Shown one piece after another: positions 8,396-17,488 of a stretch of DNA of 64,000 bases. This DNA comes from Janthinobacterium sp. B9-8. Lineage in GTDB: Bacteria > Pseudomonadota > Gammaproteobacteria > Burkholderiales > Chitinibacteraceae. A model generated the notes under the pieces. The model had not been told where the DNA came from. It saw only the letters and a list, made by a program, of their open reading frames with translations, and made no database searches. The translations under genes were made by a program, and so were the position numbers. Positions within the stretch are counted from its first letter, which is position 1. Each line of letters opens with the position of its first letter. The stretch is taken from assembly GCF_000969645.2 (NCBI RefSeq), contig NZ_CP014222.1, forward strand, positions 1,431,813 through 1,495,812, read 5' to 3'.

Positions 8396-8963
8396 ATGCC
8401 CATCACACTCCTCGCCCCAAACTTTGCCCTTCTACCCAGCTATATCGCCGCACTAGAGCGAAATTGGACTCGTGACGACGACCATGACCCTGCGGGTGCA
8501 TCAGCCCAGTTGGCTCGCATTGACCAAAACGCTGACGCATTTCTCGCTTCGCTGTCAGATATGTACGGCAGCGGCCCACTTGTAGAGCTCAACGATGGCA
8601 GCAAAGTGCCCCGCCTACCTCGGGCTAGATACTGGATTTCTGATGGCGAGTTTGCAGGCGATTTAAGTTTGCGCTGGCAAAAAGGGACTTCGGAATTGCC
8701 TGCTTATTGCTTGGGGCATCTTGGCTATGCGGTGGTTCCGTGGAAGCGCGGGGGCAATTATGCATCACAAGCAATGATTCAATTGATGCCTTTAGCTAAA
8801 ATCCTTGGTTTAAGCTGGATTGATATCGCCATAGGCATTGATAATGCAGCATGCGCGCCGCATTGCAGAAAAGGCAGGAGCGATGCTTTTGCGGCAATTT
8901 AATGCCGGCCCAGAAGCGGATAATCAAGAGGCGCTGCTGTTTAGGCTAGACCTTAGTACTTAA
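8396..8963 (+). pseudogene. GNAT-like acetyltransferase gene broken by a frameshift
   Basis: The frame from 8396 codes for a GNAT-like acetyltransferase with LGHLGYAVVPWKRGGNYAS as the acetyl-CoA-binding part. It then runs out as an unlikely cysteine-rich tail ending at 8902. Moving one base near 8850-8866 restores the expected ending: RRIAEKAGAMLLRQFN through LLFRLDLST, with a stop at 8961-8963. The intact gene would give about 188 residues. The damage looks like a single-base change in the run GCATGCGCGCCGCA. A sequencing error cannot be excluded from the sequence alone. The substrate is unknown. Confidence 0.75.
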
Positions 8964-9026
8964 GCATTGCTTTAAAGTACTGCTTAAGTGTTTTTTACAA
9001 ATAGAATTAAGTACTGGAATTAAGTG

Positions 9027-9569
9027 ATGTTGCCAATTTCAACCCAAATGCTTTTGCTAAGAGACTTTACGCCTGCTGATTTAAATGCCTATAAATATCT
9101 GCGCAGCGATAAAAAATTTCAGCGCTTTTATAGCGAAGAAGATTCGTCACCTGAAAAATCTGAATTTCTGTTAAATCTATTTATTCAACAGGCAAAAGAG
9201 CAGCCAAGAAGCAAATACCAACTGGCTATTGTTTCTCACTCCGGCGAGCTAATGGGTTCTTGCGGTATTCGTATTGAAGCGCATGGCAATGCATCCATAG
9301 GCTGCGAGTTAGGAAGACACTGGCACGGCACAGGCGCGGCAAAACAAGCGGCGCAGGCAATCATTAATTTTGGCTTTAGAGAATTAAATGTGCAGCGAAT
9401 CTATGCAGAGTCAATTACGAACAATAAAGCCGCAATCCGCCTTTGTGAGTCACTTGGAATGTATATAGAAGCTGAGCGTGTGAATGAGCAGTTTTTTAAA
9501 GGTAAATCGTGGAGTACTGTAGTGCTTGCTATGAGCAGAAAAATTTGGGGTGATAAACTGAATCACTGA
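9027..9569 (+). CDS. GNAT acetyltransferase (RimJ/RimL-like)
   Basis: A 180-residue GNAT protein, opening with TQMLLLRDFTPADL. It has the acetyl-CoA region IGCELGRHWHGTGAAKQAA and a typical RIYAESITNNKAAIRLCESLGM ending. Proteins of this type acetylate N-termini or small amines; the target is not predictable. The ATG at 9027 is preferred over the GTG at 9024, with GGA about eight bases upstream of it. It follows the broken GNAT gene, and a third GNAT gene lies at 12720, so this stretch has gathered several unrelated acetyltransferases. Confidence 0.88.
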   Translation: MLPISTQMLLLRDFTPADLNAYKYLRSDKKFQRFYSEEDSSPEKSEFLLNLFIQQAKEQPRSKYQLAIVSHSGELMGSCGIRIEAHGNASIGCELGRHWHGTGAAKQAAQAIINFGFRELNVQRIYAESITNNKAAIRLCESLGMYIEAERVNEQFFKGKSWSTVVLAMSRKIWGDKLNH

Positions 9570-9656
9570 TAAGGATTATTGCAGAATTCTGGATAGTATT
9601 TTTTGTGTTAAATGCAATTTACGGTTGCAATTTTTATGTGAATACTGAGGTAAATT

Positions 9657-9959
9657 ATGCGTTTCTTTTCTGCAATAAAGCCAAGTTTTCTAATGGTAAT
9701 TAGTATTGTTTTTTTTAACACTTGGCTAATAGGCGCTACATTTAGTAGCATCCCTGAAAACAAAGCAACAACAACCGTTGTGTATGTAGTGTCAATGTGT
9801 TTTTTTCTTGCTGCGTTGAGTTTTTTTTCAAAAAAGTACCAATTTATTCGCACTTTTGTTTTTCATGATAAAGCGACTTTGTTCGACATCAATAAATATG
9901 GCCTAGGGATTGCCTTGTTTTGCATAGGGCTCTCATTCATTTTTTTACTTTGCATCTAA
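9657..9959 (+). CDS. Small membrane protein, unknown
   Basis: A 100-residue protein with three hydrophobic segments (about 10-29, 40-57 and 80-99) and few charges, so an inner-membrane protein is likely. I do not recognise a family. TGAGGTAA just before the ATG at 9657 gives a fair ribosome-binding site. The gene is AT-rich. Nothing around it points to a function. Confidence 0.6.
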   Translation: MRFFSAIKPSFLMVISIVFFNTWLIGATFSSIPENKATTTVVYVVSMCFFLAALSFFSKKYQFIRTFVFHDKATLFDINKYGLGIALFCIGLSFIFLLCI

Positions 9960-10030
9960 AATAATGCCACCCAAAACCCAATACAAACCCATGCCTGATT
10001 ATGCCTCTTGCTCAATTTCATTATCAGTAT

Positions 10031-10057
10031 CGTAGGGCGGGTGAAACCCGCCCTGCA
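10031..10057. repeat. Short palindrome GTAGGGCGGGT/ACCCGCCCT
   Basis: GTAGGGCGGGT is followed after GAA by ACCCGCCCTGC. The same core occurs in the longer repeats at 54640-54722 and 56036-56125, so this is likely a short member of that family. Confidence 0.6.
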
Positions 10058-10143
10058 AATTAAAAAACCAAGTCTCTCGCTCAAGAAATCTATCTACACA
10101 GAGTCCATTGAGTAAGAGGCGTAATCAGAAACCCATAAATTTG

Positions 10144-10644
10144 ATGCGCTTAATGAACAACATCTTCTCATTATTTTTTATCACTTTGCTGTGCTATAGC
10201 CATACTGCATTTTCTGGCGACAACCCACTGACTATTGCATTTTTTGATTTTTCTAGTGGCGTAGGCAAGGCAAGCTTTAAATCGCTTCGCACAAGCGGCA
10301 TTGAACACCCTTGCTGGCATGAAAGTTTTGTAGAAATTAGTGGCATTGAAACTGCGTATATCGAGAAACTACCAAAATCCTTAGACCCAAACGATTTTCG
10401 TCAGGCACTTCTCGGTAATACCGTAGTAGCAGAGCGTTTGCGTAAGTCTATTTCAGCTGCTGGGCTAAATGGGACTTATGCTTTTACTGTTGATGTATCG
10501 GGAAAGTTTGGAGTAATTCATGGTATGGGCACGCAGAACATAGGAATTGCATCATCTGCCTCTACACCAATTATTGAAGGCAAACTTATCCAAAACAGTA
10601 CATTTTCTAAGCGCCTATGTGAGGCGAGTAAATCAATGGAATAG
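10144..10644 (+). CDS. Exported hypothetical protein
   Basis: From the ATG at 10144 the product has 166 residues. It begins with a clear signal peptide: basic residues, a hydrophobic FSLFFITLLCYSH core, and probable cleavage after TAFSG. The mature part has two cysteines and no domain that I recognise. The frame is open further upstream to a TTG at 10108, but the signal peptide makes 10144 or the ATG at 10153 more likely. No good ribosome-binding site is visible. It is probably periplasmic, function unknown. Confidence 0.6.
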   Translation: MRLMNNIFSLFFITLLCYSHTAFSGDNPLTIAFFDFSSGVGKASFKSLRTSGIEHPCWHESFVEISGIETAYIEKLPKSLDPNDFRQALLGNTVVAERLRKSISAAGLNGTYAFTVDVSGKFGVIHGMGTQNIGIASSASTPIIEGKLIQNSTFSKRLCEASKSME

Positions 10645-10801
10645 CCGTATTGCCGCAGAAAACAATCAGGACCAACCCAAAAATTTTCACCTGTCGAATG
10701 CTGCGACATTTTATATTTATTATTTTTTTCTATGCTATAAGCGCAGCTACAATGAGCTGGAAAATATTAACTATTTTTTTGATTTTATTAAAGGCCTAGG
10801 T

Positions 10802-11056
10802 ATGAAAATCAATATGCGTAAGCTAAGTATGGCTATTGCACTCATCGCTGGCATCTCGGCCAATAGCTTTGCCGCCCTGCCACCAAAGTATCTTGAAATT
10901 AAAGATTTTAAACAATGCTTACAAGAAAAAGAAATCAATAGCTATCGCATCGTGTGCATGCCTAAAAAGAAGCTTGCTGCGTGCCCTAGGGCGAGCTGGA
11001 AGCAGCTCAATGCCTTAACAGAAAACGACAAAATACCCGCGTGCGTACAAAAATAA
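10802..11056 (+). CDS. Small exported cysteine-containing protein
   Basis: An 84-residue product. The N-terminus (MRKLSMAIALIAGISANSFA) is a classical signal peptide with cleavage after SFA. The mature part, about 58 residues, is basic and has four cysteines that could form disulfides. The frame is open further upstream, but the signal peptide and AAAGG before the ATG favour 10802. No family recognised. It sits in a run of small exported orphans. Confidence 0.6.
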   Translation: MKINMRKLSMAIALIAGISANSFAALPPKYLEIKDFKQCLQEKEINSYRIVCMPKKKLAACPRASWKQLNALTENDKIPACVQK

Positions 11057-11173
11057 TTTCAATTAAAGCGCCCTTAGTGTGGGAGCGAAGGCCCCCGCAC
11101 TTATCGCTATCGGATTGATATGAACAGTACAATCAAAGATTAATACAAGCCCGCGCTTATTTTATGGCCTCTT

Positions 11174-11521
11174 ATGCGACATCTATTTTTAATCTTGCTT
11201 CTCTCCCCTCTGATTACATGCACTGCACATGCGGCCAGCTGGCAAATATGTGATCTGGAAGTCCATGTTAATTCGCATAAGAAAGCCGATCGGCAAATGG
11301 ATGTGAGCGTATTAAAGCGGCTTGATAAATCAGCTGCTGAATGTCCAACAATCGGGGAGCAAATTATTTTCAGGCCTGAAACGGCAGACTTTCAGAGTGA
11401 GTTGCCTAAAAAGTATTGGCCAAAAAGTGGTGCGTTTATTAAGATGCGCTATCAGTATCTGGATGGCATTTGCAAAGACAGAGGTCCTTGCAGGATTAAG
11501 CATTACCCGCTCTTACGATAA
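11174..11521 (+). CDS. Exported hypothetical protein with cysteines
   Basis: A 115-residue product with a signal peptide ending near AHA/ASW (residues 20-21). The mature part has four cysteines (CDLEVH, AECP, GICKDRGPC) and a hydrophilic body, typical of a small periplasmic protein. I recognise no family. The ATG at 11174 directly opens the signal sequence. It is not obviously in an operon with its neighbours. Confidence 0.62.
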   Translation: MRHLFLILLLSPLITCTAHAASWQICDLEVHVNSHKKADRQMDVSVLKRLDKSAAECPTIGEQIIFRPETADFQSELPKKYWPKSGAFIKMRYQYLDGICKDRGPCRIKHYPLLR

Positions 11522-11635
11522 ACGCCTCAAGATTATATCGTGCGGAGGCCCAGAAATGGGTTGAGGGCACTTTGCCATGCACGGGGATGCAAACCCCCAT
11601 CCCACCCCACTTAACGCTTATTCCAAGGCCCTTTC

Positions 11636-11998
11636 ATGGCTTATCGCCCACTAAAAAAATATCAAGGCAGTTGTCACTGTGGTGCCGTTCAGTTTGAAGT
11701 TGAAACGGATTTTCCAGAGCTTACGCGCTGTGATTGCTCGATTTGCTATCGAAAAAATGCGCTGATGGTTAAAGTGCATGAAACCGCATTTAAGTTATTA
11801 AAGGGCAATGAATATTTAAGTGAATATCAATTTCACACTCATACGGCTCATCATTTTTTCTGCAAGGTATGTGGTATTTACCCCTTTCACCGTAAGCGTG
11901 TTACGCCTGATTACTTTGGAATTAATGTATTTTGTCTGGCAGATTTTAATGCCGAAGGAATTCCAATCAGGCAGACTATTGGTATGGCAATGCCATAG
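11636..11998 (+). CDS. GFA family protein (Mss4-like zinc fold)
   Basis: A 120-residue member of the GFA family, named after glutathione-dependent formaldehyde-activating enzyme; most members have no proven reaction. Zinc-binding cysteines are visible: SCHCGAVQFEV, CDCSICYRKNA and CKVCGIYPFH. The three clusters match the Mss4-like fold. It is the first of three GFA genes in 7 kb (others at 16122 and 18458). The similarity to the copy at 16122 (SCHCG...CNCSICSRK...CPNCGIHPF) suggests paralogues. Confidence 0.88.
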   Translation: MAYRPLKKYQGSCHCGAVQFEVETDFPELTRCDCSICYRKNALMVKVHETAFKLLKGNEYLSEYQFHTHTAHHFFCKVCGIYPFHRKRVTPDYFGINVFCLADFNAEGIPIRQTIGMAMP

Positions 11999-12021
11999 CT
12001 ATATCTACTAGGACTTTTAAA

Positions 12022-12654
12022 ATGTATTTATCTAATTGGTTTGTTTTCTGCGGTGTAGCGCTACTGGTTACTTTTACACCCGGCCCCGGCGTACTACTGG
12101 CGATTTCCAATTCGCTGACTATCGGGCCATGGCGCAGCATGATTAGCTCGCTTGGCAATATGGTGGGGCTGTTTATTGTTTCTGGTGTAACCATGGCAGG
12201 TATGGGCGTTGTGCTGGCTACATCCGCCATCGCCTTTACTGCATTAAAACTAAGTGGTGCGGCGTATTTAATTTATTTAGGGATTAAACAGTGGCGTAGC
12301 AAGGCCAGTCTTTTTTCTGACACCCAAAGCCAGGCAAGCTCGCTGTCAGGCTGGCGTTTATTCTGTCAGGGCTTAACTGTTGCGTTGACTAATCCTAAGG
12401 CTATTCTGTTTTTTGCGGCGCTGTTTCCGCAATTTATTAAACAGGATGCGCCTGTCCTCACGCAATTCACCGTATTAACCACCACTTTTGCAGCTTGCGC
12501 CCTAATATCACATGCTTTTTATGTGCTACTGGCCCGTAGCTTAAAAAGCCAGTTTGCCAACCCTCGCCGTATGCAGCTGTTTAATTATGTATCAGGCGGT
12601 TTATTTGTTGTGCTAGGGCTTAGCTTGCTGCGCTTACGTAATAAAACGGCTTAA
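12022..12654 (+). CDS. LysE/RhtB family amino-acid exporter
   Basis: A 210-residue inner-membrane protein with about six hydrophobic segments. The family signature FTPGPGVLLAISNSL lies in the first loop (about residues 15-29), and TNPKAILFFAALFPQF is in the middle. Members export amino acids such as homoserine, threonine or lysine; the substrate here cannot be told. It starts 24 bp after the GFA gene on the same strand, so the two may be co-transcribed. Confidence 0.9.
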   Translation: MYLSNWFVFCGVALLVTFTPGPGVLLAISNSLTIGPWRSMISSLGNMVGLFIVSGVTMAGMGVVLATSAIAFTALKLSGAAYLIYLGIKQWRSKASLFSDTQSQASSLSGWRLFCQGLTVALTNPKAILFFAALFPQFIKQDAPVLTQFTVLTTTFAACALISHAFYVLLARSLKSQFANPRRMQLFNYVSGGLFVVLGLSLLRLRNKTA

Positions 12655-12719
12655 GACATTGCACCTGCGGGTGTATCCAAAGTATTGTGGCCTTTATCTC
12701 ATTTAAGGAATCACGCCAT

Positions 12720-13280
12720 ATGGCTACTTTTGACCAAGTTGAATTACAAACATCACGTTTATTACTTCGTCCGCTACAAGAATCGGATGCGGCTGCCCTG
12801 CTGGCTATTTTTTCTGATGAAAAAGTTATGCAATATTGGAGCACACCACTCTGGGATTCTATTGATATTGCTCACGCGCTGATTGCCCGTGATTTAAAAG
12901 CAATGGCGGAAGGAACATATATTCGCCTGGGTATTGAGCGCGCAGAAGATCATGCCTTAATTGGTAATTGCACGCTGTTTGATCTGAACCAGCAAAGCCG
13001 CCGTGCAGAAATTGGCTATGGCATGGCGTATTCTGCCTGGGGAAAAGGCTATATGCATGAGGCGCTTAGTGCTCTGCTTGATTTTGGCTTTTCAGAATTA
13101 AAATTAAACCGCGTAGAGGCCGATATCGACCCTAGGAATCTCGCTTCCGCTAAAAGTCTGGAGCGCCTTGGCTTTAGCCGCGAAGGCTATTTGCGTGAAC
13201 GCTGGATTGTAGATGGCGTGGTATCTGATACGGCGCTGTATGGGCTTTTATTTAGTGATTGGAAAACACGCGGCTTATAA
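12720..13280 (+). CDS. GNAT acetyltransferase (RimJ/RimL-like)
   Basis: A 186-residue GNAT protein: TSRLLLRPLQESDAAAL at the start, IGYGMAYSAWGKGYMHEAL for acetyl-CoA binding, and LNRVEADIDPRNLASAKSLERLGF near the end. That last block is typical of the ribosomal-protein-acetylating branch and its relatives. AAGGAA nine bases before the ATG at 12720 decides the start over an earlier GTG. It lies 65 bp after the LysE-type exporter on the same strand. Confidence 0.9.
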   Translation: MATFDQVELQTSRLLLRPLQESDAAALLAIFSDEKVMQYWSTPLWDSIDIAHALIARDLKAMAEGTYIRLGIERAEDHALIGNCTLFDLNQQSRRAEIGYGMAYSAWGKGYMHEALSALLDFGFSELKLNRVEADIDPRNLASAKSLERLGFSREGYLRERWIVDGVVSDTALYGLLFSDWKTRGL

Positions 13281-13401
13281 AATCGTACTATTTGGCAAAA
13301 TAAGGGTGGCGATTTAATCGCTACCCACCTGCTCGTCAGTTTTTATTCTGCCTACCCCTTTCGTATCAACACACTCGCCACTAAAAGCATTAAGCTATCG
13401 G

Positions 13402-13424
13402 CCAGCAAGCTGGCTTTTCTCATG
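13402..13424 (+). terminator. Hairpin with short T run upstream of modA
   Basis: GCCAGC and GCTGGC pair across two bases and are followed by TTTTCTC. It lies between the GNAT gene and modA and may end the upstream transcript. The stem is short, so the call is weak. Confidence 0.4.
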
Positions 13425-13457
13425 CAGACCAGCCGCCTCTGTTTAATTGGAGCTTTA

Positions 13458-14198
13458 ATGACTGCCAAGCACTTTATTGCGGCCGCTATGGCCTGTATTT
13501 CTATTCCCGCCTTTGCCGATGAAGTTCAAGTGGCTGTGGCAGCCAATTTTTCGGGGCCGATGCAAAAGATTGCTGCGCTATTTGAGCAGAGTAGTGGTCA
13601 TAAATTACTACTGTCCAGCGGCGCAACAGGTAAGTTTTATGCGCAAATTAAAAATGGTGCGCCTTTTGAAATCTTACTGGCAGCCGATGATGAAACCCCT
13701 GCCAAGCTAGAAAAAGAAGGCTTAGCCACGAATCGTGTTACTTACGCCATCGGCAAATTAGTGCTGTGGAGTGAAAAAGCCAATTATGTTGACGATAAGG
13801 GTGAGATTCTAAAGAAAGGTAGTTTTGCTCACCTCGCCATTGCCAATCCCAAGCTTGCCCCCTATGGCTTAGCCGCAAGCGAAACATTAAAAGCCTTGGG
13901 CGTTTTTGATCTCCTTGCGCCTAAATTTGTGACTGGCGAAAACATCGCCCAAACCCATCAGTTTATTGCCACCGGCAATGCAGAGCTGGGCTTTATTGCG
14001 ATGTCGCAAGCGTTTGTTGCGGGCAAGCTTAAAAGCGGATCTGCATGGGTTGTGCCGCCGTCTTTATACTCTGCGATTCGGCAAGATGCTGTCTTGCTGA
14101 ACAGGGGCAAAGGTAAGCCTGCGGCTGAAGCGCTGTTTAAATTTTTACAATCACCCTCTGCCAAAGCAATCATTAATGCTTCTGGGTATGCGATTTGA
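13458..14198 (+). CDS. modA: Molybdate ABC transporter, periplasmic binding protein
   Basis: A 246-residue ModA. A signal peptide ends near PAFA/DEV. The mature start VQVAVAANFSGPMQKIA and the segment LLSSGATGKFYAQIKNGAPFEILLAADDE are typical of molybdate or tungstate binding proteins. It captures oxyanion in the periplasm and delivers it to ModBC. GGAG six bases before the ATG at 13458 supports this start over one 36 bases earlier. modB and modC follow on the same strand. I saw no ModE-type operator. Confidence 0.95.
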   Translation: MTAKHFIAAAMACISIPAFADEVQVAVAANFSGPMQKIAALFEQSSGHKLLLSSGATGKFYAQIKNGAPFEILLAADDETPAKLEKEGLATNRVTYAIGKLVLWSEKANYVDDKGEILKKGSFAHLAIANPKLAPYGLAASETLKALGVFDLLAPKFVTGENIAQTHQFIATGNAELGFIAMSQAFVAGKLKSGSAWVVPPSLYSAIRQDAVLLNRGKGKPAAEALFKFLQSPSAKAIINASGYAI

Positions 14199-14253
14199 GA
14201 TGTGGCCTTGAAATTGGCCTGCGCCCCACCCTATATCGACCGGAAAAAAATGC

Positions 14254-14931
14254 ATGCTTTTAACAGAGAGTGATTTGCAAGCCATCTGGCTGACGCTAAG
14301 GCTGGCAAGCATCGTAACCATCATCCTGCTCATCATCGGCACGCCGATTGCGTGGTGGCTGGCGCGCAGCAAGAAATGGTGGAAAGGGCCAGTGGCGGCC
14401 GTCGTGGCGCTACCGCTGGTTTTGCCACCTTCAGTACTGGGCTTTTATCTGCTGCTAGCGATGGGGCCGCAGGGGCCGGTTGGGCAGCTTACTCAAACGC
14501 TTGGTCTTGGGCTGCTACCGTTTACATTCTGGGGGCTGGTGATTGCTTCGGTGTTTTATTCACTGCCCTTTATGGTGCAGCCCTTGCAGACCGCTTTTGA
14601 GGCCGTGGGGGAACGCCCAATGGAAGTCGCCGCCACCTTGCGCGCGTCTCCGCTCGATGCTTTCTTTACCGTAGCCGTTCCCCTCTCCCTACCCGGCTTT
14701 ATGACCGCAGGCATTCTGACTTTTGCCCATGCCGTGGGTGAGTTTGGCGTCGTGCTGATGATAGGCGGCAACATCCCTGGCGTCAGCCGTGTGGTTTCGG
14801 TACAGATTTATGATCATGTAGAAGCAATGGATTATCTGCAAGCACACCGGCTTTCCGCTGTCATGCTGGCGTTTTCCTTTTTTGTGTTGCTGGCGATGTA
14901 TCTCTGGCGACCGAGTAGGGGCGTGAAATGA
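14254..14931 (+). CDS. modB: Molybdate ABC transporter, permease
   Basis: A 225-residue permease with about five or six membrane segments. The cytoplasmic coupling signature reads [25 protein letters not shown], close to the usual EAA-x3-G form. It forms the channel of the ModABC importer. The gene follows modA after 55 bp, and its stop overlaps the modC start by four bases (ATGA), so translation is probably coupled. Confidence 0.95.
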   Translation: MLLTESDLQAIWLTLRLASIVTIILLIIGTPIAWWLARSKKWWKGPVAAVVALPLVLPPSVLGFYLLLAMGPQGPVGQLTQTLGLGLLPFTFWGLVIASVFYSLPFMVQPLQTAFEAVGERPMEVAATLRASPLDAFFTVAVPLSLPGFMTAGILTFAHAVGEFGVVLMIGGNIPGVSRVVSVQIYDHVEAMDYLQAHRLSAVMLAFSFFVLLAMYLWRPSRGVK

Positions 14932-15995
14932 CAGGTATTCAGGCACGCTTTCAATTGGATTGGCCAAACTTTAAGCTGGATGTCGATTTAGATTTACCCA
15001 GCCATGGCATCACCGCCCTTTTCGGATCTTCTGGTTCGGGCAAAACCACCTTGCTACGTTGTATTGCGGGGCTGGAACGTGCCGCAGGCCAGCTCGTCAT
15101 CAATGGTGAAGTTTGGCAAGACGAGCACCATTTTTTAGCCACGCACAAACGTGCGCTGGGCTATGTGTTTCAAGAAGCTAGCTTGTTTGCGCATCTAAGC
15201 GTATTGGGTAATCTGCGCTATGGGCTAAAGCGCGTTCCCGCCAAGCAGCAAGTCAACTTAGAGCAAGCCATCGAGCTACTCGGTATTGCTCACCTGCTGG
15301 AGCGCAAACCCGAGCGACTATCGGGTGGCGAGCGCAGCCGAGTTGGCATCGCACGTGCCCTTGCGCTTAGCCCAGATATCTTACTGATGGACGAGCCACT
15401 GGCCGCACTTGATGTAAAACGTAAGCAAGAAATCCTGCCCTATCTGGAACGCCTGCACGAAGAATTGCGCATCCCTGTGCTGTATATCAGCCACTCCCCC
15501 GATGAAGTCGCCCGGCTCGCTGATCATTTGGTGGTGATGGAAAACGGTCGTGTACTGGCAACAGGCCCGCTGGCCGATACGCTGACCCGGCTCGATCTGC
15601 CGATTCGCTTAGGTGAAGATGCCGGTGCCATTCTGGATGTCAGCGTGGCAGAGCTGGACGCAGAATGGCATTTAGCCAGAGTCACTTTTTCAGGCGGCAG
15701 CCTGTGGGCCAGAGATCAGGGCCTGCCGGTGGGGCGTAAGCTGCGGGTGCGGGTACTCGCCAGAGATGTCAGCCTGGCCATTGAGCCGCCAGGCAAAAGC
15801 AGCATCCAGAATGTTTTACTTGGCTGTGTTGATGCCCTTGCCGGCGATGAACACCCCGGCCTTGTGCTGGTCAGGGTAAAAGTGGGCGAGGCCATCATTC
15901 TGGCAAGGCTGACCAAAAAATCGGCAGCCATGCTCAATATCCGTCCCGGCCTGCAGGTGTGGGCACAGATTAAATCAGTGGCTTTGATGGAATAG
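14928..15995 (+). CDS. modC: Molybdate ABC transporter, ATP-binding protein
   Basis: A 355-residue ATPase. Walker A is [10 protein letters not shown] (about 33-42), the ABC signature is [15 protein letters not shown], and Walker B is [12 protein letters not shown]. The C-terminal ~120 residues form a TOBE/Mop-like domain (for example [14 protein letters not shown] and [13 protein letters not shown]), which binds molybdate in ModC. It powers the importer and overlaps modB by four bases. The family length of about 350 residues is met. Confidence 0.96.
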   Translation: MTGIQARFQLDWPNFKLDVDLDLPSHGITALFGSSGSGKTTLLRCIAGLERAAGQLVINGEVWQDEHHFLATHKRALGYVFQEASLFAHLSVLGNLRYGLKRVPAKQQVNLEQAIELLGIAHLLERKPERLSGGERSRVGIARALALSPDILLMDEPLAALDVKRKQEILPYLERLHEELRIPVLYISHSPDEVARLADHLVVMENGRVLATGPLADTLTRLDLPIRLGEDAGAILDVSVAELDAEWHLARVTFSGGSLWARDQGLPVGRKLRVRVLARDVSLAIEPPGKSSIQNVLLGCVDALAGDEHPGLVLVRVKVGEAIILARLTKKSAAMLNIRPGLQVWAQIKSVALME

Positions 15996-16121
15996 GCTTG
16001 GGGCGCTTTAATTAAAAAGACAGCCAAACTAGGCCACACAAATCTGCGTTTTATGATGCAAATGCTATTTTGAATTGACTCCCCAAAAATGTATGACCCT
16101 AAGGCGTTAAGGAGAAGTTTC

Positions 16122-16469
16122 ATGATTTATAAAGGCAGCTGTCACTGTGGCCAGCTTGCGTTCAGTGCGGAAGGTGAAATTGGCAGCGCTCTCGCTTGCA
16201 ATTGCTCGATCTGCTCGCGCAAAAGCTCTTTATTGTGGTTTGTGCCGGGTGATCAATTTACCCTTCATACACCAAGGGAAGCCCTCGGTACTTACACTTT
16301 CAATAAGCACCTGATTAAACACCATTTTTGCCCGAACTGCGGCATTCACCCCTTTGGCGAAGGCACAGACCCGCAGGGCAATTCTGTGGTGGCGGTTAAT
16401 TTGCGCTGTCTGGAAGACATCGATCTTGCCGCCATTCCTGTACATCACTACGACGGCAAATCCTTATAA
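16122..16469 (+). CDS. GFA family protein (Mss4-like zinc fold)
   Basis: A 115-residue GFA-family protein with cysteine clusters SCHCGQLAFSA, CNCSICSRKSS and CPNCGIHPFGEG. It is close in layout to the copy at 11636. GGAG eight bases before the ATG at 16122 fixes the start over an upstream frame extension. Reaction unknown. A terminator follows. Confidence 0.9.
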   Translation: MIYKGSCHCGQLAFSAEGEIGSALACNCSICSRKSSLLWFVPGDQFTLHTPREALGTYTFNKHLIKHHFCPNCGIHPFGEGTDPQGNSVVAVNLRCLEDIDLAAIPVHHYDGKSL

Positions 16470-16490
16470 GACCCGCGGCCCGGCCATTAT

Positions 16491-16520
16491 GGGCCCCGCC
16501 ATATGCGGGGCCGCTTTTTA
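16491..16520 (+). terminator. Terminator between the GFA gene and the FKBP gene
   Basis: GGCCCCGC pairs with GCGGGGCC around CATAT and is followed by GCTTTTTAATTT. It ends the + strand GFA gene and faces the convergent FKBP-type gene. Confidence 0.85.
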
Positions 16521-16527
16521 ATTTGCG

Positions 16528-16869
16528 CTATTCATCACGCGTCAGCACTTCTAATAATTCCAATTCAAAAATCAAATTAGAATTTGGCTTAATATGCTCG
16601 CCGATTTGCCGCTCGCCATAGGCCAGATGCGCAGGCACCCAAAGCTTACGCTTGCCGCCCACCTTCATACCCATCAAACCCTGATCCCACCCCTTAATCA
16701 CGCGCCCTGTACCAATGACACACTTAAACGGCACACCGCGATCATAGGAAGAATCAAATTGCGTACCATCTTCCAAAAAACCACGATATTGAGTGGTAAT
16801 CAAAGCGCCTCTTACGGCTTCTTTGCCCTCACCCAGCTGTATATCTTCAATTTTTAGTTCATTACTCAT
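16528..16869 (-). CDS. FKBP-type peptidyl-prolyl cis-trans isomerase
   Basis: A 113-residue single-domain FKBP without signal peptide, so cytoplasmic. Core motifs are TTQYRGFLEDGTQFDSSYDRG, GRVIKGWDQGLMGMKVGGKRKLWVPAHLAYG and the closing PNSNLIFELELLEV. It accelerates proline isomerisation in folding proteins. The start at 16869 is supported by AGAGAA upstream; the frame is open about 30 codons further but without a good site. It is a lone gene, convergent with the GFA gene. Confidence 0.95.
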   Translation of the reverse strand: MSNELKIEDIQLGEGKEAVRGALITTQYRGFLEDGTQFDSSYDRGVPFKCVIGTGRVIKGWDQGLMGMKVGGKRKLWVPAHLAYGERQIGEHIKPNSNLIFELELLEVLTRDE

Positions 16870-17091
16870 TTTGTTCTCTTTTAAATAAGCCATATCGGAA
16901 TTATAAACGCGATAGATGCAATCTCGGCATTGCATTATTCGTCGGGACCGCGAATTCAATCCTAGTTATCTACCCACGAAAAATTAATCTTGATGAAAGC
17001 AAGTTGGCATGGCAACATCAACTCCGCAATAAGGGACTGTTTGAAGTCGTAAGCAAACGCATAAGTTCACCTTTTTTATAAGGCAGTCATC

Positions 17092-17451
17092 ATGAGCGAT
17101 GAGAAAATAGAGCAGCTACTCCGTGATATTTGCCTAAACAACCCTGAGCTGCATACGGTGGTGCAATCCATTCGGGCGCTGATTTATTCTCTTATCCCCC
17201 ATGCCAGTGAGCGCGTCATGTATGGCGGCTTAATTTTTGCGGATGTCACTCCGTTTTGCGGCGTGTTTGCGTATACCAGCCATATTAGCCTTGAATTTAG
17301 CCGGGGCTGTGATCTGCAAGACCCCCATCAAGTACTGGAAGGCAAAGGAAAAATTCGTCGCCATATCAAAATTCAGCAAGCGGGCGATATAGAAGCAAAA
17401 CATTTAAAGACATATCTATTAGAAGCACATCAAAATAGTATTGAAAAATAG
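17092..17451 (+). CDS. DUF1801-like protein
   Basis: A 119-residue protein that resembles the DUF1801/YdhG-like group: an N-terminal helix pair, then HASERVMYGGLIFADVTPFCGVFAY and SLEFSRGCDL...GKGKIRRHIKI, which matches the family's typical glycine/lysine pattern. The biochemical role is not known. It is followed after 37 bp by a YidD-like gene on the same strand. Confidence 0.72.
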   Translation: MSDEKIEQLLRDICLNNPELHTVVQSIRALIYSLIPHASERVMYGGLIFADVTPFCGVFAYTSHISLEFSRGCDLQDPHQVLEGKGKIRRHIKIQQAGDIEAKHLKTYLLEAHQNSIEK

Positions 17452-17488
17452 ATTTAATCAATCATAAATACCCACCGGATGCTTTGCC

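Noticed and set aside
10547..11056. 169-codon frame that includes the small exported protein
   Set aside because: The first ~85 codons overlap the preceding exported gene in another frame. The signal peptide at 10802 marks the true start.
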